This document shows positions 42,073-57,000 of a stretch of 64,000 bases of DNA, piece after piece. Under the pieces are notes generated by a model. That model ran no database searches, had not been told where the DNA came from, and worked only from the letters and a program-made list of their open reading frames with translations. This stretch comes from Chondrosia reniformis (Eukaryota > Porifera > Demospongiae > Chondrillida > Chondrillidae): positions 2,976,001-3,040,000 of the forward strand of contig OX359190.1 of assembly GCA_947172415.1 (NCBI GenBank), in the 5' to 3' direction. A program made the position numbers and the translations under genes. Every line of letters begins with the position of its first letter. The first letter of the stretch is position 1.

Positions 42073-45000
42073 CTAGCTCTCTGGTGAAGTGGCCGCCGAG
42101 TTGACTGGTGATGAGTGACCAGGTTCACTGGTAACTGTGTCAGGACACAGAGGAGGGAGTGACTGATCCATTTCTTTAGACACACCCATATCCTTGTCTA
42201 TAGTATATAGAAGAGATAACAATGATAACAAATTTTAAAATGATTATAGAGACTCAAGGCTATAACAGTAAAGTTTATAACACTAAATAGTAATTCTTTA
42301 ATCTACATGATTGCTTAAGAATAAATTACTGAAATTACTGTAAATCCCTTTATTTAATCGGAACCAAACGTTAGCAAAACTGGATTTTACCCCTACATAG
42401 TGGAATTTAATATTAGCGACTTACAAGACGCGTGGCAGTTTTGTTATTTAATTACAGTAATACAGTATAGTAGTAGTACTATATTTAGTGAACTCTAATT
42501 TTAGCGGTAAATGTCAAATCGCTGATATAGCTAAATGTAATAGCATGCTAATAATAAGGGACTTACAGTAGTTCAAATGAGCATATATTAGGAGCATGAT
42601 AATAGAACAACCTTTGGTACTGTAACATCATCTCCCAATATATGTACTTTATAGTGCATTCCATAACCACACAAAGACATATTGATGAAGTTATACGTGC
42701 ATCAGTTAGCAAATACCTCTAAGATGGTCAATGTAATTCTTAGATCATATAGCCTCAATTCCTGTGCTTTTAACAGTTAATATACTTTATGGTATAGGTC
42801 TGTGATCTATATGTAGATCCATCACATATAATCAGGTCTCTAATAATATGAATATTTTTTCACATTGTTTTTGAAGGAGAAAGAAGCGATAGAGTGATAT
42901 TTTTAAGTAGTAATCAATTAGAATTGTGACTATAGATAATTAGTACTGTATATATGCACTGTTTTAACTTTTTTGTATATACTGTAAATCCCTATATTTA
43001 TGTACTCCTTTAATTTTCGTGAGTTTCACAATTTCTTCACTAAAATTAATGGCTAGCTAAAATTTTACTTAATCACGTGATTGCCACGTGGAGGTAGCTT
43101 ACAAGTAGAACGATGATGTCCCTCTACCGCTGGTTCTTGAGCGCTTCCAGCAAGCTGTATCTACCTGATCCATCCAAAGAAGAGACGAAGAAGAAAGAGG
43201 ATGAGGTCGCTAAAGCTAATATCAAAGTTGCTGCAGCCATTGCTATTGTACTGTTTTGTATACTAGTACTTAAAGCTCATTTTTCAAAATCGCTAAAGTA
43301 TAAGGACATTTTATGATGTAAAATGCTCAAATCGCTAAAATATAGGGACGGAAAAATAAAGGGATTTACAGTACATAAGGCTACCTCCTGCACAAGACAA
43401 TGCAATTATTGAATGATGATGATGATGATGATGATGATTATGATGATGATGATATTTCACATTGTTGGCTAGATCCATGTATACTTAGCATATATAGCTT
43501 GAAATGTCACAGTACATGAAGAATTACAGCATACACTACAGTATAACCTTGTTCAGTAGGAGGAGGAGGATTACAGGACTGTGAAGCATCTTGGGGTACA
43601 CTGGGCATCTCCTGTGGTGGGGGCACTCCGATTTCCATTGCCTTTTCTAAATCCAAACCTTCAGAAATTGGCAAAGAACCTAGAAACAAACAAGTGTGAC
43701 AAATGATATACGTCGTAGTCATTATTTGTTTATATGAAAAAGATGACAATACAGAAGGAGCAGGTTCAGATAAGACTAAAGCGAAAACAAAGTGGTACAC
43801 TTAAGCACTTCTCAGAAGGAAGTACAGAATAAAGTAAACACCCTTAACACTGCTATAATGCTAACATGTCTATGTGGCCCCAACTGATATCCAGATGTTT
43901 ACGGGCAAAAATGGCTGTGTTGAGAGTTGTCTCGATGAAAAATAACATCTTTCAAAGGAAGTTCTTTTGGAAGTCCATAAATCAGAAATCTTTAGCACCA
44001 CATTGCTTTGCCTACCTGCCGACCCATGTGCTACTTTAGCATGCTCAAAGACTGGTAATAGACACTCACAGACTGACAGTCACATTCATGTATGCTGACG
44101 GTTAATTAAGGCCACATAATCACTTGTACTCTACATAATAATGACTAACCTGCAGTAATGGGGTCTTCTCCAGACACTGTCTGTCCATTATCTGATGGAA
44201 CAACCTCTTGTGGAGATCCTTCCTGCAACTTGAACAGTAAATAAATTAATATTACTATACGCACACCATATGTGCTATTGGTAGGGGTAGTTAAGCACAG
44301 TGTACCAATTTGTAAGGAGATTAATACTATTAGATTACATTGGGAATGCCATGGAGACGCCTTAGTAAGTTACTTAAAAAACTATTCAACAATCTTGACA
44401 ATGTTTGGCTCGGATCATACCAAATCTGTTAATAAGTGGTACTGTAAAACTTGCTTAATATTCACGTCCATTTTAGCATTTTACCCTATATGACTTATTA
44501 GAGTCCATTAAATTTAGCGCTTTGTTATAAATACTTTCTCCACACTACTGCGCATGCATAATAATAAATATTTTAGCACCCATAAATGTTAGCGAATGAT
44601 ATAGCATTGCTAATTTCGCTAACATTAAAGGCAAGCCAATATTAAGGGTTTTATAGAATACAATGTTAGTTACTAGATGTACGTACCTTTCCTTCAGAAG
44701 GCAATTGTTCTTCTTCATGAAATTTTTCTTTCTCAATGTTTCCTTCTGCTAGGAAATGTGGCCCTACCTCTAGTTCTAAAGACTTTGAAGTATCATCTAC
44801 ACTTGTGATGTCTACCTTTGCTACAGCCTGCTCAGGTGCTTCTGAATGGCCAACTGAAGCACTCTCAGTGAACTTGTGTGGTTTGGACTGAGGCACTGGT
44901 TGGCTAGGAATGGTGGTGGGCGGCTGGATGGAATAGGTTGCTGACGATACTGGTTGATTCATAAACTGTGAAAATTCCATGGATTCCTTGGGTGTGGCCA

Positions 45001-48000
45001 AAGGGGTTTTGACAGTCAGTGGAGGGAGCTGGAGGGGTGTCTGCGGAGCCAATGTCGGAGATTGCAGGTTTCTCATCTCCTGAGCTTTTAACTGGTCCTT
45101 GTGAAACTGCTGACGATCCTGTAATAACTGTTGTCTTTGAATTTCCAACTGCATACAAAAATATTTCAGGATGAAGAAAATCATCGAATCATGACTACAT
45201 TACCGTTCCCACAAACTACATAACTCAATTAGAAAATTTAATCAATATCAGGAAATCTTAAGTATTGTATATGTGAATAGTAACATACATAACTACATAT
45301 TTAAGATCCTTGTACATCACTATAGTACTACTAAATGGAGTACAACTCCAACTGAGAACTATGCTATCTATTTGGCACCAAAATTGTTTATATAACACCC
45401 CTAGATTTAGCAGATTGAGCCAAGGATTCACAAAAGATCAAGAAAAAGACAAATACTTCCAGGGTCAATGATGAAGGGTGAAATTCCCAGAAACAGCTGT
45501 CAAGCCCAGTGGAACAAGAGAAGAAAAGAAGAAAGAAAAGAAAGACTCCTGTATCTTCATCCAAAACTCTCTCCAGATTTAGTTCCCTATAGGCTTTATT
45601 TACAGAGTAGGCATAGTGTATAGGAAAATTGTGTATAAGATTATTCATACATAACTGATGAAAGAAATACAAAGCACCATTGAATTTGATTACATTTTAT
45701 ATATCCCCAATACCAACACATCATTTCTGGGGAAAGGGAAACAGTGGAGACCAAACTCTAACTCAGGGGGTTACCTACACTTTACCATGGCAATGCCTCC
45801 CTCCAATGCTAATTGTAATAAGTAAGAATCTCATTTGTCCATATTGCAGCTGAGCTTAAATAGAGGTTGGGTCAAAAATGACCAGAATACAATTAGAGGC
45901 ACGGGCCTATATTCGGACAAATACGATCATAGCCTATTTATCATAAAAAGGTGAAAATACGAGATGCATAATTATGTAGAAAGGTATTTGCAAACATTAA
46001 TATGTCACATACTGTTTGTCGTTCTTGTTCCATGATCTCTTCCAGCTCCTCAATGTGATGCAGTTTTATATTCAGTTTCTTCATCTGTGTCTCAACTAAA
46101 GTGGCAACCAAACTCTTTATTTTGCACTCTTCTATAGAAGCAAGGTGCTAGAAAGAGAAAACTGACTATCACTTGCAGGACAATTTTAACAATAATCGTA
46201 ATTCCAAGATTATAGAGTTTTTCTTGACTGTGAAAAATTTGAACTGTATTGAGCTGAAATAAACATCCATGTGCATATGGATGTGAGTACAGTGCTGTAT
46301 GTAAATATCTAATGTAGTTAAAAATTTAACATGTATAAAAATGATAAATTGGGATTTCTTCTAACTGAATCTACGTAACTTACCTCTTGGATGGTTCAGA
46401 TGTTTTGACCCTGGGGAGTTCAGTCACTGAAGAAGAACCCTAGGGTCACAACTTCTGACTAAAGTTTAACAACAAAACTGTGTCTCTAGATGCTCAAAAG
46501 TTAAAGGATGAACCATCCAAGAGTTATTTATAAAAATGTTTATATAGTAACAACATTGCACAACACATGGCCACATTGTACATTCAACAAATGCAATAAA
46601 ACTAGTGTGATGGCAGGTACAGTATGCCTACATGTACATACATAAGAACAACTGACCTTGGCCTTTACAGAAGCAGCTGAGAGAGCTGTGGCAGCTGCCG
46701 TTTGTACATTTCCTTCCTCCACAATGCTGTCAACATTCTGAGTGTCTTTCTTCCCTTTCTCTTGGTTCTCATCAGTCTCCTTCTTCAGTTTACTGAATTC
46801 AGCTGGAAAGAAGAGAAATGGTGCATACGTACGTACATGTGAAGAGAGGCTGTGGCTGAGATAGTCTCATGCAGACACCACATTTTCTGCCATACTGCTG
46901 TTATAGCCTGCGGGATGAAGTCTCAAATCTTGTAGGATTCTAGCTAAGAGCCAATAGCTAAATGACAACTTATGTGGTAAACTATTAGTATCCACTTATT
47001 GATATTAGTAGCCAAAATCACAGTAATATAATAAGCAGATGCTAATTAGTTACCATGGTGTCACCTAGGTCTTGGCGGTTGCCTGGATACGTGACATTTG
47101 ACACAGATTTCCTTCATATTGCTTTTCAAGTTACGACAGTTGAGAAAAGCATATATGGAATAGTCACAGAAGTCTTTAGATACGTGCATTAAAATATATT
47201 CCTAAGTACAAACAGCCCACCACAAGCGTTTTCTTAGAAAATTATGTTATTTAAAAAGAAACTAGTAGGACTACCTGTTTATCAATATATATGATGGTAG
47301 CGGTTCCCATAGTGGTTGGTCAAGCTTGGAGTATTTAGTTCATGTATTACATATTATAAATCTACAGACACATGCTGTACGTACATATTAAAAATAACAA
47401 ATCACAAGCCAAGAGATTATTCTTTCTCACATTAATTGCAACTACTATAAATACTGAATATATGTATATACAGTACCTACCTGCATACGATACGTATAAA
47501 TAACATATTTTCCTAAGAAAACACTTGTGGTGGGCTGTGTGTACTTAAGAATATAATTGAATATATAATGTACGTATATCATTAAAAAAATTACTATACA
47601 GTGTGCACACTATCAAAGAGATATACCATTCCAGAGGTAGAATTCACGTGGTGATGTAACTTCTGGTCAGTATATAGGGAACCTCACCTAGAGCAGCCTT
47701 TGAGGCGGCAGCAGCTACTCTTGGGTCTACCACGGAGGCCAGAAACGCAACAGTGGACATCACAGGGTTACCAGACTTGCTAAAGGGAACAGGTTGATAG
47801 GCTAAAGGACCGAGATTGGCTTCCTCCAGATATGGATCTTGGATGGGCAGTCGCAGAAAGTGTACAATGCATTCGTACTGTGTACGAGTGCTGACGTGTT
47901 GAGCTACCTTATTCCAGTCATCCTTGTACATGTCCAAACCCTGTGACGCAATGTAGGGAGACATCAACGGTAGGTAACATGCTAGCATACATACATATTC

Positions 48001-51000
48001 AAGATAATTGGAGAGCCATATTGGTGGGTTGCTGAACTGTACACGTCCTCCCCATAGGCAAATCCATTTTAACTTTCCCTTCACACCTCTTCAGCACCAC
48101 ACCTCTTTAGCACCACACCTCTTTAGTACCACACCTCTTCAGTACCACACCTCTTCAGTACCACACCTCTTCAGCACCACACCTCTTTAGTACCACACCT
48201 CTTTAGTACCACACCTCTTCAGTACCACACCTCTTCAGCACCACACCTCTTCAGCACCACACCTCTTTAGCACCACACCTCTTTAGCACCACACCTCTTT
48301 AGCACCACACCTCTTCAGTACCACACCTCTTCAGTACCACACCTCTTCAGTACCACACCTCTTCAGCACCACACCTCTTCAGCACCACACCTCTTTAGCA
48401 CCACACCTCTTCAGTACCACACCTCTTCAGCACCACACCTCTTCAATACCACATATTTTTGAGGGTTTATCATAAAAAAACACATCAGTATGTACGTATA
48501 TACGTACATAAATTTTCTATTATACTCTAAGAGAACATCTACTAACCCAAACACGGCTTAGTACTTTTTCATGAAATATGCTGATGCGGCATTTACTCCA
48601 TATGTGAATACCATATCAATGTACGTACTGCGGTTTCTCTGCTTTCTCTGGTGACACAAACGTACTGTATGTACAGTGCCCAGTCTAAGATACACAGCAA
48701 ACAAATATACCAAGTTTACCTCAAGTAGACGAAGTGTTTCTTGGTCGGTCCATTTTTTGACTGAACCTAAGGCAGACTTGTAAATATCGCTTCTCAATCT
48801 GTAGAGAATATGTATGTATGTATAAATTAAAAACTCTAATAAACAAACAATAATAAACAACTAATATGAGAGACAGTGTTAAGAATCTAGATAAAAATTC
48901 ATCATTTTTTAGTGAAACTTTAACTTCTGTTCATCTTTACTTTATTATTGAATTATTATTAATTGATGTTTAAGATATATGAGCTGAAACATCCAAATAA
49001 TTACATCCTCTTACTAACTTTGGGTCCCTCTTACGTATATGGGTCAGTAGAAGTTAGAACATCTTACATAGGCAGGGCTGCATAGAGGGGGGCGCTAGGA
49101 TTGATTTTGCCCCCCTCTAGACTTTTGGAAACCACCTAAACTGCTTCAACACCCTCATACCATTGCCCCACCCCCTAAATTTTGAAAATTTTCATTTTGT
49201 CCCCTCTGGCCCCAAGTAACACAGCCCTGAACTGGGAGGAATACAATTAGATCAGTAAGATTTGAGTGGGGTACTACCTAGTTCTACTCGTTTGCTTGCT
49301 ATTAAAAGTTGGCTACTTCAAGGTGGGGATGGGAGCAAAATATTTTCTAGTGGGGAATACCCCCCAGCCACCCTAAATGAGACACTGATTCAATACTCAC
49401 AAAAGTACATTGAAGTGTATATGACCAGCGGATGAGAAATCTACCTTCTTTCTCTTAAATTTCAACTCACCCAACATTGTCCAGTGAGGTAGCCTGGGAT
49501 CCTTCCGTACTCTTCTGAGACGTTTCACTGGTGTCTGGTATCTTAGCAACACTATCAGCAGCAGCTGGATGCAATTTATTAGTAACAGAAGACATTGGCT
49601 GCAAACCTGGAAATAGAGAATAAAATGGACATTTAACTTGGGATCCAACTTCTAATAACCTACAGTAGGATGTAAAAAAGTTCCCATTTCACCTACGTAC
49701 AACTGCCGTTCAATGAACGACCATTTTTCAAAAGATGGTACCAGCTCGCTTATGCAACCGTAAGTAACATACCATTCAACAGTTTGGCTATTGTTATACA
49801 CATAATAAATACAGTAGAAAAGATTTACGAACGCAAATGCCATAACGAAAGCCTGACATCCCCTATGGTATAAGAATATATAGGACTCTGTGGACTACAG
49901 TGGACTTCATAGTGCACACTAAGTTGGTAAGTGCATTTGCTAAAGGATTAGGAGAAAAATAGTCACTCTGTCACATGGTAGCCTATCAAACAAACATATA
50001 CGTAGAATACAAAAATGGTATGGTAACGGTTCTGCTGTTGTACGGTCGTTGTACATAAGCAAAACGGGAACATTTTTGCATCTTACTGCATGACTCATTG
50101 CCACTTTGTATATACGTACATTCTATAATACTTTAGAAGAACCAGGCATGGTTAAACTGTTACTACGTACGTATGTACGTAGATTAATTTCTACATAACA
50201 CTGTACTCATGCAGAATATGCAGAACAGTCTATATTCCTATAGTAACTGTTATAATTTTAGTATTTTACTACCATACTTAACAACGACCTCCTACTGAGG
50301 AGAAGAGCTGCATGGTTTATTGATTGATTGATTGATACTGTACTCAGCTGGTACGTATGTGTACGACTCACCAGTAGGTGTGTCCAAGAGCACATTGTAA
50401 TGGTTGGTCTGAGGAGCACCAATTGCGTAAGACTTTCCTTTCCCATCTACCTGATAGTTAATCAGACCCCACTGCTCAAGGAATCCATGAAGCCTACGTA
50501 TATTGCATAACAGCAGTATTGTGCAATAGTAGTACTTTACACATATTCAACTACATTGTGTCACATGGTTCACAGTAGTTTAGCCAGTAGAAATTTCAGA
50601 AAATCACTTTTCTCAGCAAAACATCCACATTTCCATGTGGTCACGTGTTAAATGTACTTACGTATGCCTCTTCAATAATTCTAACAATTTGCTCATATAC
50701 GTTCGTACGTTGCACCTTAGCCTTATATGGCATGTCAACCATATCAGGAAAATAGTATTTTAGACTATGTATGCAAGGGTGCATATAGGACAATACGTTT
50801 CTTTACAGTACCATAGAGACTGCTACACTAGATACGTAGACCTACCTAGCAATGGCACACACGTCACCAGCTAGATTTCTTCTGCAAGCTGTCAAACTGA
50901 GGTGCTCAAATGGATTCAGTCGATAGGTGTCCATCATGAAATTACGATAGGCAAGGTACCTGCATGGAGGAGAAGATAGAGTGCTTACAAGACCTGCCAT

Positions 51001-54000
51001 CTAGATCTGACCAGCGTGCTAGGAGAAGACAGAGTGTTTACAAGACCTGCCATCTACGTACGTACTCTTGATTGTATACAGAACTTATCTCCTATGAAGG
51101 AGGTCAATCTATTACAAAAATCGAGACAATATACGTACATATATTATTGTTATTATTATTAATTATTATTACTATTATTAAAGGCCCATGCATATACATA
51201 CAGTAAAGGTATAGATAAATGGCAACCAGTGCTGGTTAAGGGGCACAGGGCTATACTTGGACACATATAAGCCATCATTACATAAGTCTACCAGGCCACA
51301 CTTTCCCAGACAGTCACACACTTACACAAGCACCAAGTTCGGAGGAGGTGCATTATAATTCAAGTGGAATGAGGGATGGAGGGTGATTTAAAGACCCTGA
51401 TGGTGTAGCCATTATCAAAGAGAAAGCAGGCCTACGCAGATTAGTACATATGTACACAAGTAATCATGAAAAACAATTAAGTCTGAAAGATATGGAGGAG
51501 GAGAAAGTGCAATGAATATAATTACAATAGAACACAAGGTATTGAGAAGTGTACATCACTTAGCTTACACTTCCGGTGTTTTTGATCTGTTCTTGCCATT
51601 AAAGAACTCTGGCAGTGCCCTCTTCTCAACAGCGTGAATACTATCATAACAGAACCACGCAGAGTAACTGGGAATAATGATATGATGCTTCTGTGGGTGC
51701 ACCAGATCCTCCTGTGGAAACCTTTCTGGTTTAAGCTGAACGGTCAGGCCGGCCTTCTCTTTAGTAATGGCAACTCCACCAGGGTCTTCCCCAATTTCTT
51801 CCGGGGGCGGAACATCCTGACTCTCTCCTCCTGTTCCCACAGTGTCGTCCATTGGAACCTTTGGGACGAGAGGGACACAGAGCATAGGCAAATAGAGCAT
51901 GGCAGAGTACTGATAAGTAAACCACAACTACCATAATCACTTCAAACAAATCAAATAAAGACATCCATGTACGTACGTAAAGGTCTTAATTCAATAAAAA
52001 GCAGATTGTTAATTATTTGAAACCTAAATTATCTTAATGAGTACTTCATTTGAGACCCCTTAAAATGATGATTATTTGTGGAAGAAGATTGCTACTTTTT
52101 TGAAACACCTAACTTGGCTGAGAAAGTACATAATCAATATTAAAGATGCTATTCCCCAAATTTCCTCTGTATACGTACATACGTACGTACATACATTTAT
52201 ATAAAATATACATTCTAACCATAACCTGTATTTGTACGTACGTACGTACATATATACGTATGTACAAATAACATGATGGCAAATGGAAATTGTTTCATGT
52301 AGTTGAGACAGCAACAGCTGACTTGCAGCAAGGGAGAATCCCAACAGCTGACTTGCAGCAAGGGAGAATCCCAACAGCTGACTTGCAGCAAGGGAGAATC
52401 CCCATCAGCTAACTTGTAGCAAGGGAGAATCCCCATCAGCTAACTTGTAGCAAGGGAGAATCCCCAGGTTTTCTAATGTAACACTGTAAGTCATTACAAG
52501 TCACATACTGGAGTTTGACTTTGCTGGGATGGAATTTCTGTTGAAGCTCTGGATTCTTCCTCCATTCCAATTGTAGGGTCATCCTCTTCAAGTTCAGGTT
52601 CGCCAATTTCAGTGATACTGTTTCCAGGTTGTACTGCTGGATTGTTGATACCAACCGTCTCCACATTCGGCACAGGGGGAGGGGGAGGGGCAGGCACATT
52701 ATCACTACACAGAGAGTTCACAAGAAGTCAGTGACAATGCAACTATCTAACATAGATTATCTCAGCTACATAACCAGGACTGGAATCATTAAGTATTGCA
52801 TACTTTGCAGTGTTGTGACTATGTATGCCTTGTGTATAAATTCCTTCATGATGTCACTTCCTCTGTAACAATGTGTGTTGTATTATGTGAAGGTATAAAA
52901 AGTGTTCTCTAAACTTCTTACACTCTAAGTAGTAGGGCATTTTTGTATACATATGAAAAACCATGTGACAGATTAAGAACTAAACTAATGTAGAAAAGTG
53001 TTTCCACAATTTAAAAGTCTTTCTACGTACATACGTATGGTTACGTAGTTTCAATAGTTTATGGTGACCAATCGAATTTTGCATACAAGTCACATGCAAG
53101 TCACATGGAATGCTGTTATGTGACCCTTGTCTAATACAGCATCACAAATTACATACGTAGGTACCAGATCATGCAGGCCCCAATGTAAAAACTGCTTACA
53201 CTTCGCTTTCTTCTTCTCTGGATGGTTTCTTTTGGCGATTGTTTCCTGATCCACTTGATCTCTTCCGCTTCCGATCCGCAACTGGAGAGCTTTGTCTCCT
53301 TTTTCTACTTCCACTAGATTTCCTGCTGCTAGTATAAGTTAGCTCCTACAGAGAAGAGCACTCACATGTGAACCACTTATAGGACTGTGAATCTGTTTAC
53401 CATGCTGGCCCAGTTCAGTATACGTACGTTAGATCTCCATTATGTACCCATTATACAGTAGTTATCCCATGGAATCAAATGACATCACTTTACAGCTGCA
53501 AAAGTAAGGATGGTTGCTCTTTTTCACCTTTTTACATTAATAATATATTTTGTAAACTTTAATTCTGTAAGCTTGCCTTGGAGAAACTCAAAAGGAAATG
53601 GAGAAACTGAGTTACTCAAAAGTAATGGGGAGATGGAGAAACTGAGTTACTCAAAAGTAATGGGGAGATGGAGAAACTGAGTTACTCAAAAGCATCGGGG
53701 AGAGGGAGAAACTGAGTTACTCAAAAGCATCGGGGAGATGGAGAAACTGAATTACTCAAAAGCATCGGGGAGAGGGAGAAACTGAGTTACTCAAAAGCAT
53801 CGGGGAGAGGGAGAAACTGAGTTACTCAAAAGCATCGGGGAGAGGGAGAAACTGAGTTACTCAAAAGCATCGGGGAGAGGGAGAAACTGAGTTACTCAAA
53901 AGCATCAGGGAGAGGGAGATAAGGAACAGTTATCGGTTATTCTAATTAGAAAGAGCATCATCTCTTCTAATAGGCCTTCAGTAACCATATTATCCCAAAA

Positions 54001-57000
54001 TATACATACACTCAAACGCCTCTAATCTGGATTTGCCTGTCTACCAGACGACCTAAACATTGTGCAAGAGCCACTTTCTGGCATCCATTTTATTTTGTCT
54101 ACAAGGTTAAAGACTCCGTTCTGAGTAAGCAAAAGAGGTCTGTACAGGTCTGTCTTGACACAAAATTGAAGATCATTGGTGAGGTGTTAAAGAGGGAAGC
54201 TCTCAGAAATATGTGGCCGATAAGTATGGAGTTGCCAAATTAACAATCAGCGATATTTGGCAACAGTGTGTTCATAATAGAGGCATTTGAGTGTAATTGA
54301 ACAATAGGTTATGCAGCTATAGATCTTAAAGTCTCCCTTTTTACCATAGGACCCATACCATTGTAATTTCCGTGTGCTAGGGAAAGACAATGTTAGAGCT
54401 ATGAATATCATTTGACTCTGGATGTACTCCGCCCACTCACCAGAGTCAAATGATGGATGGTAATACACATATAGGAGTCTAATGTATGTACGTATGCTAC
54501 AGCATTATGTATTTAGGTATTGGAGTTCCTCAAATACGTAGAAGACTCACGTACTAAAAGAAAATGAGGAGAAAATACAAATTTGGTAATATTTGTGGGT
54601 ATCTGCCTACTTTGCATTACTGAACTACGCACGTATGTAGGAGCTTGTGAAATAAATAAATTCATTTGTTGTCAATTTAAGATGTGCATGTGCCAAGGAT
54701 TCACAGAAGATTAAGACAAAGAAAAGACAAAGACTCCCAGGATCACTGATGAAGGGTAGAATTCCCAGAAACAGCTGTCTGACCCAGTGGAGAAGAAGAT
54801 GAAAGAGGATGAAAGAAAGGAAAAGAAGAAAGAGAAGACCCCTAAATCTTCATCCAAAGCTCTCTTCAGCTTTAGTTCCCTATAGGCTTTTTTACAGATT
54901 AGGCATAGCATGTAAGAAAATGATGTATTAGATTTTCATTCATAACACATGGAACAGCGGGGGCAATATATTTACGTATCATGGCCATCCTTACTTTGAG
55001 AGTCCTGCTATATTCATCATAATATCCCTACTAGTGGAGTACATGGGATTTGTGCATACTATAATGTGAGCTCCTAATCACACTCATTGCACATACGCAT
55101 AATGAATATATTCTATGAATGTGCTTACTCTAACACTTGCTTCTGGAGTGTCAACCTTCATTAGAGGGTATCTTGAGTTGCCTGTATGTATATATGAACA
55201 TACGTATATAACTTCATTAAACATTCAACCACTTCTCAAGTTTGAGGGACACCTGAAACTCCTATACATGGGAGGAGAACCCGCCCAATGGGCGTGGTAC
55301 TTCCTGTTCAGCTACGCTTGTGAGATCTTATTTCCATGGCAACCGCATACTACCAGTGTAGTTTGAGCTCGATGGTGCATGATTCAAAGGAGGAGTTTGC
55401 ACACAAACAAACAAAAAGAGATATCCTACAAATTACTATATACGTACGTACATACGTAAGTATACATATTTAATATTTATGCAGGTAGATAAATGGAAAG
55501 GTCTTTACAAGAAACAAAAACAAAATTGAAATAAATAATTGTATGTACACCCAGCTCAGCTCATATACGTACAGTACACACGTAGGTAGCTACTTTTAAC
55601 AAGGTTTCATTCAGAAATTTCTGTAAGGGGGGCAAAAATTGACTTTAAAAATGTTTTCAGAGGCGGTATCATACCTTGATAAAATAGTAAAGTGGCAACC
55701 TAAATCCAAGGGGGGGGCTACTCTTCAGCAAGGGGGGAATGCACCTCACCCCCCCTGAATGAAACCCTGATTTATACTTATACATATATACGTACATACG
55801 CATGTGTGGTAGTTAATGGCTTTTTGAGCATCAGAACAGACATTCAACGTGCAGGTTTGGATAATTCCATCCAAAGGTTCACCTGTTAAATACATATCTG
55901 GTGTTAACACTCAATATACGTACACCAACTAATTTAATGTTCACAACAATTATTCCTCACTACTTTCATACGTACCTATAGGCAAGTACATGCAATTATG
56001 TATATACTATGTGTAACTATTAAAATACTACATAAGCAATCAAACATATCTTAAAATGTGTAAAGCAGTTCATTCCTTGAAAGCTGACAGAATCTGAATG
56101 TGTAGGTTTATTGTAGAAAACATCAAAGCGGATCAAAATACAGACAACCCATGTAGTTCAGTGTTTGCTTGGTGTAAAAATTAGCAATTGGCCCATTTTC
56201 AAGAGTAAGGGAAATTTCTGCTCTCCCCTAAAAAGAAATCCTCTATACTCATAGTAGGGTACTTACGTAATTTATAGAATTGGCCTGGCATTACAGGTCC
56301 AACATACTTGATACAGTTACCTGATTGACTCACCTAAATGTGGCAGCATTGGCAGGAGTTTGTCGTCCATGAAGATCACTTCATAATCTTTCTCATCCAT
56401 CCACTCGTTATACAGTTCAAGATCACTGATCCATTGAGTGGTCACGAGGAAGGGTGGGCCTGGTAGGGGCGTGTCCACCGGAGGCTCTTTGATGTCAGCT
56501 GACGGTACAAATATATTGTAGCTGTCAGGAGAGTACAGCCAATGTAACTCTGTGACCTTTCCGTGGACTGTATCAACTCTCACATAATCCTCTACAGACC
56601 ACACAGGAATAAGGACACAAGTATTTGAATACATTCATTAGAAGACAATGTTATTATAATAACGTCCATCCTAGAATATTTATACCCCATTGCCATGGCA
56701 ACAAGCTGATAATGGGGGCATTATCTATCATATACATCAGGAATTGCTGATTAATAGGATTTACGGCATGAACAAGTTAATACCGGAAGTGAAGTAAATC
56801 TTATGCGTTAGTCTTCTTAGTTGCTGTAGTGATTTCTTTAGTTCCTGCAGCAAATTTTAAAAATTCCTACACCTTTATAGCCATTTGATCCCAGGCCACT
56901 CAAATGCCATGGCAATAGGGTACTTATATGTTTACAGCCCATCACCTCAGACTTCCACCAAAATACTCTGCAACGGCCTCGTATTATATTTTGGCAACAG

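Noticed and set aside
45388-45672. 94-codon frame, and similar frames at 4-225 and 54711-54911, with a shared [13 protein letters not shown]-like start
   Set aside because: All three are antisense readings of dispersed repeat family A.
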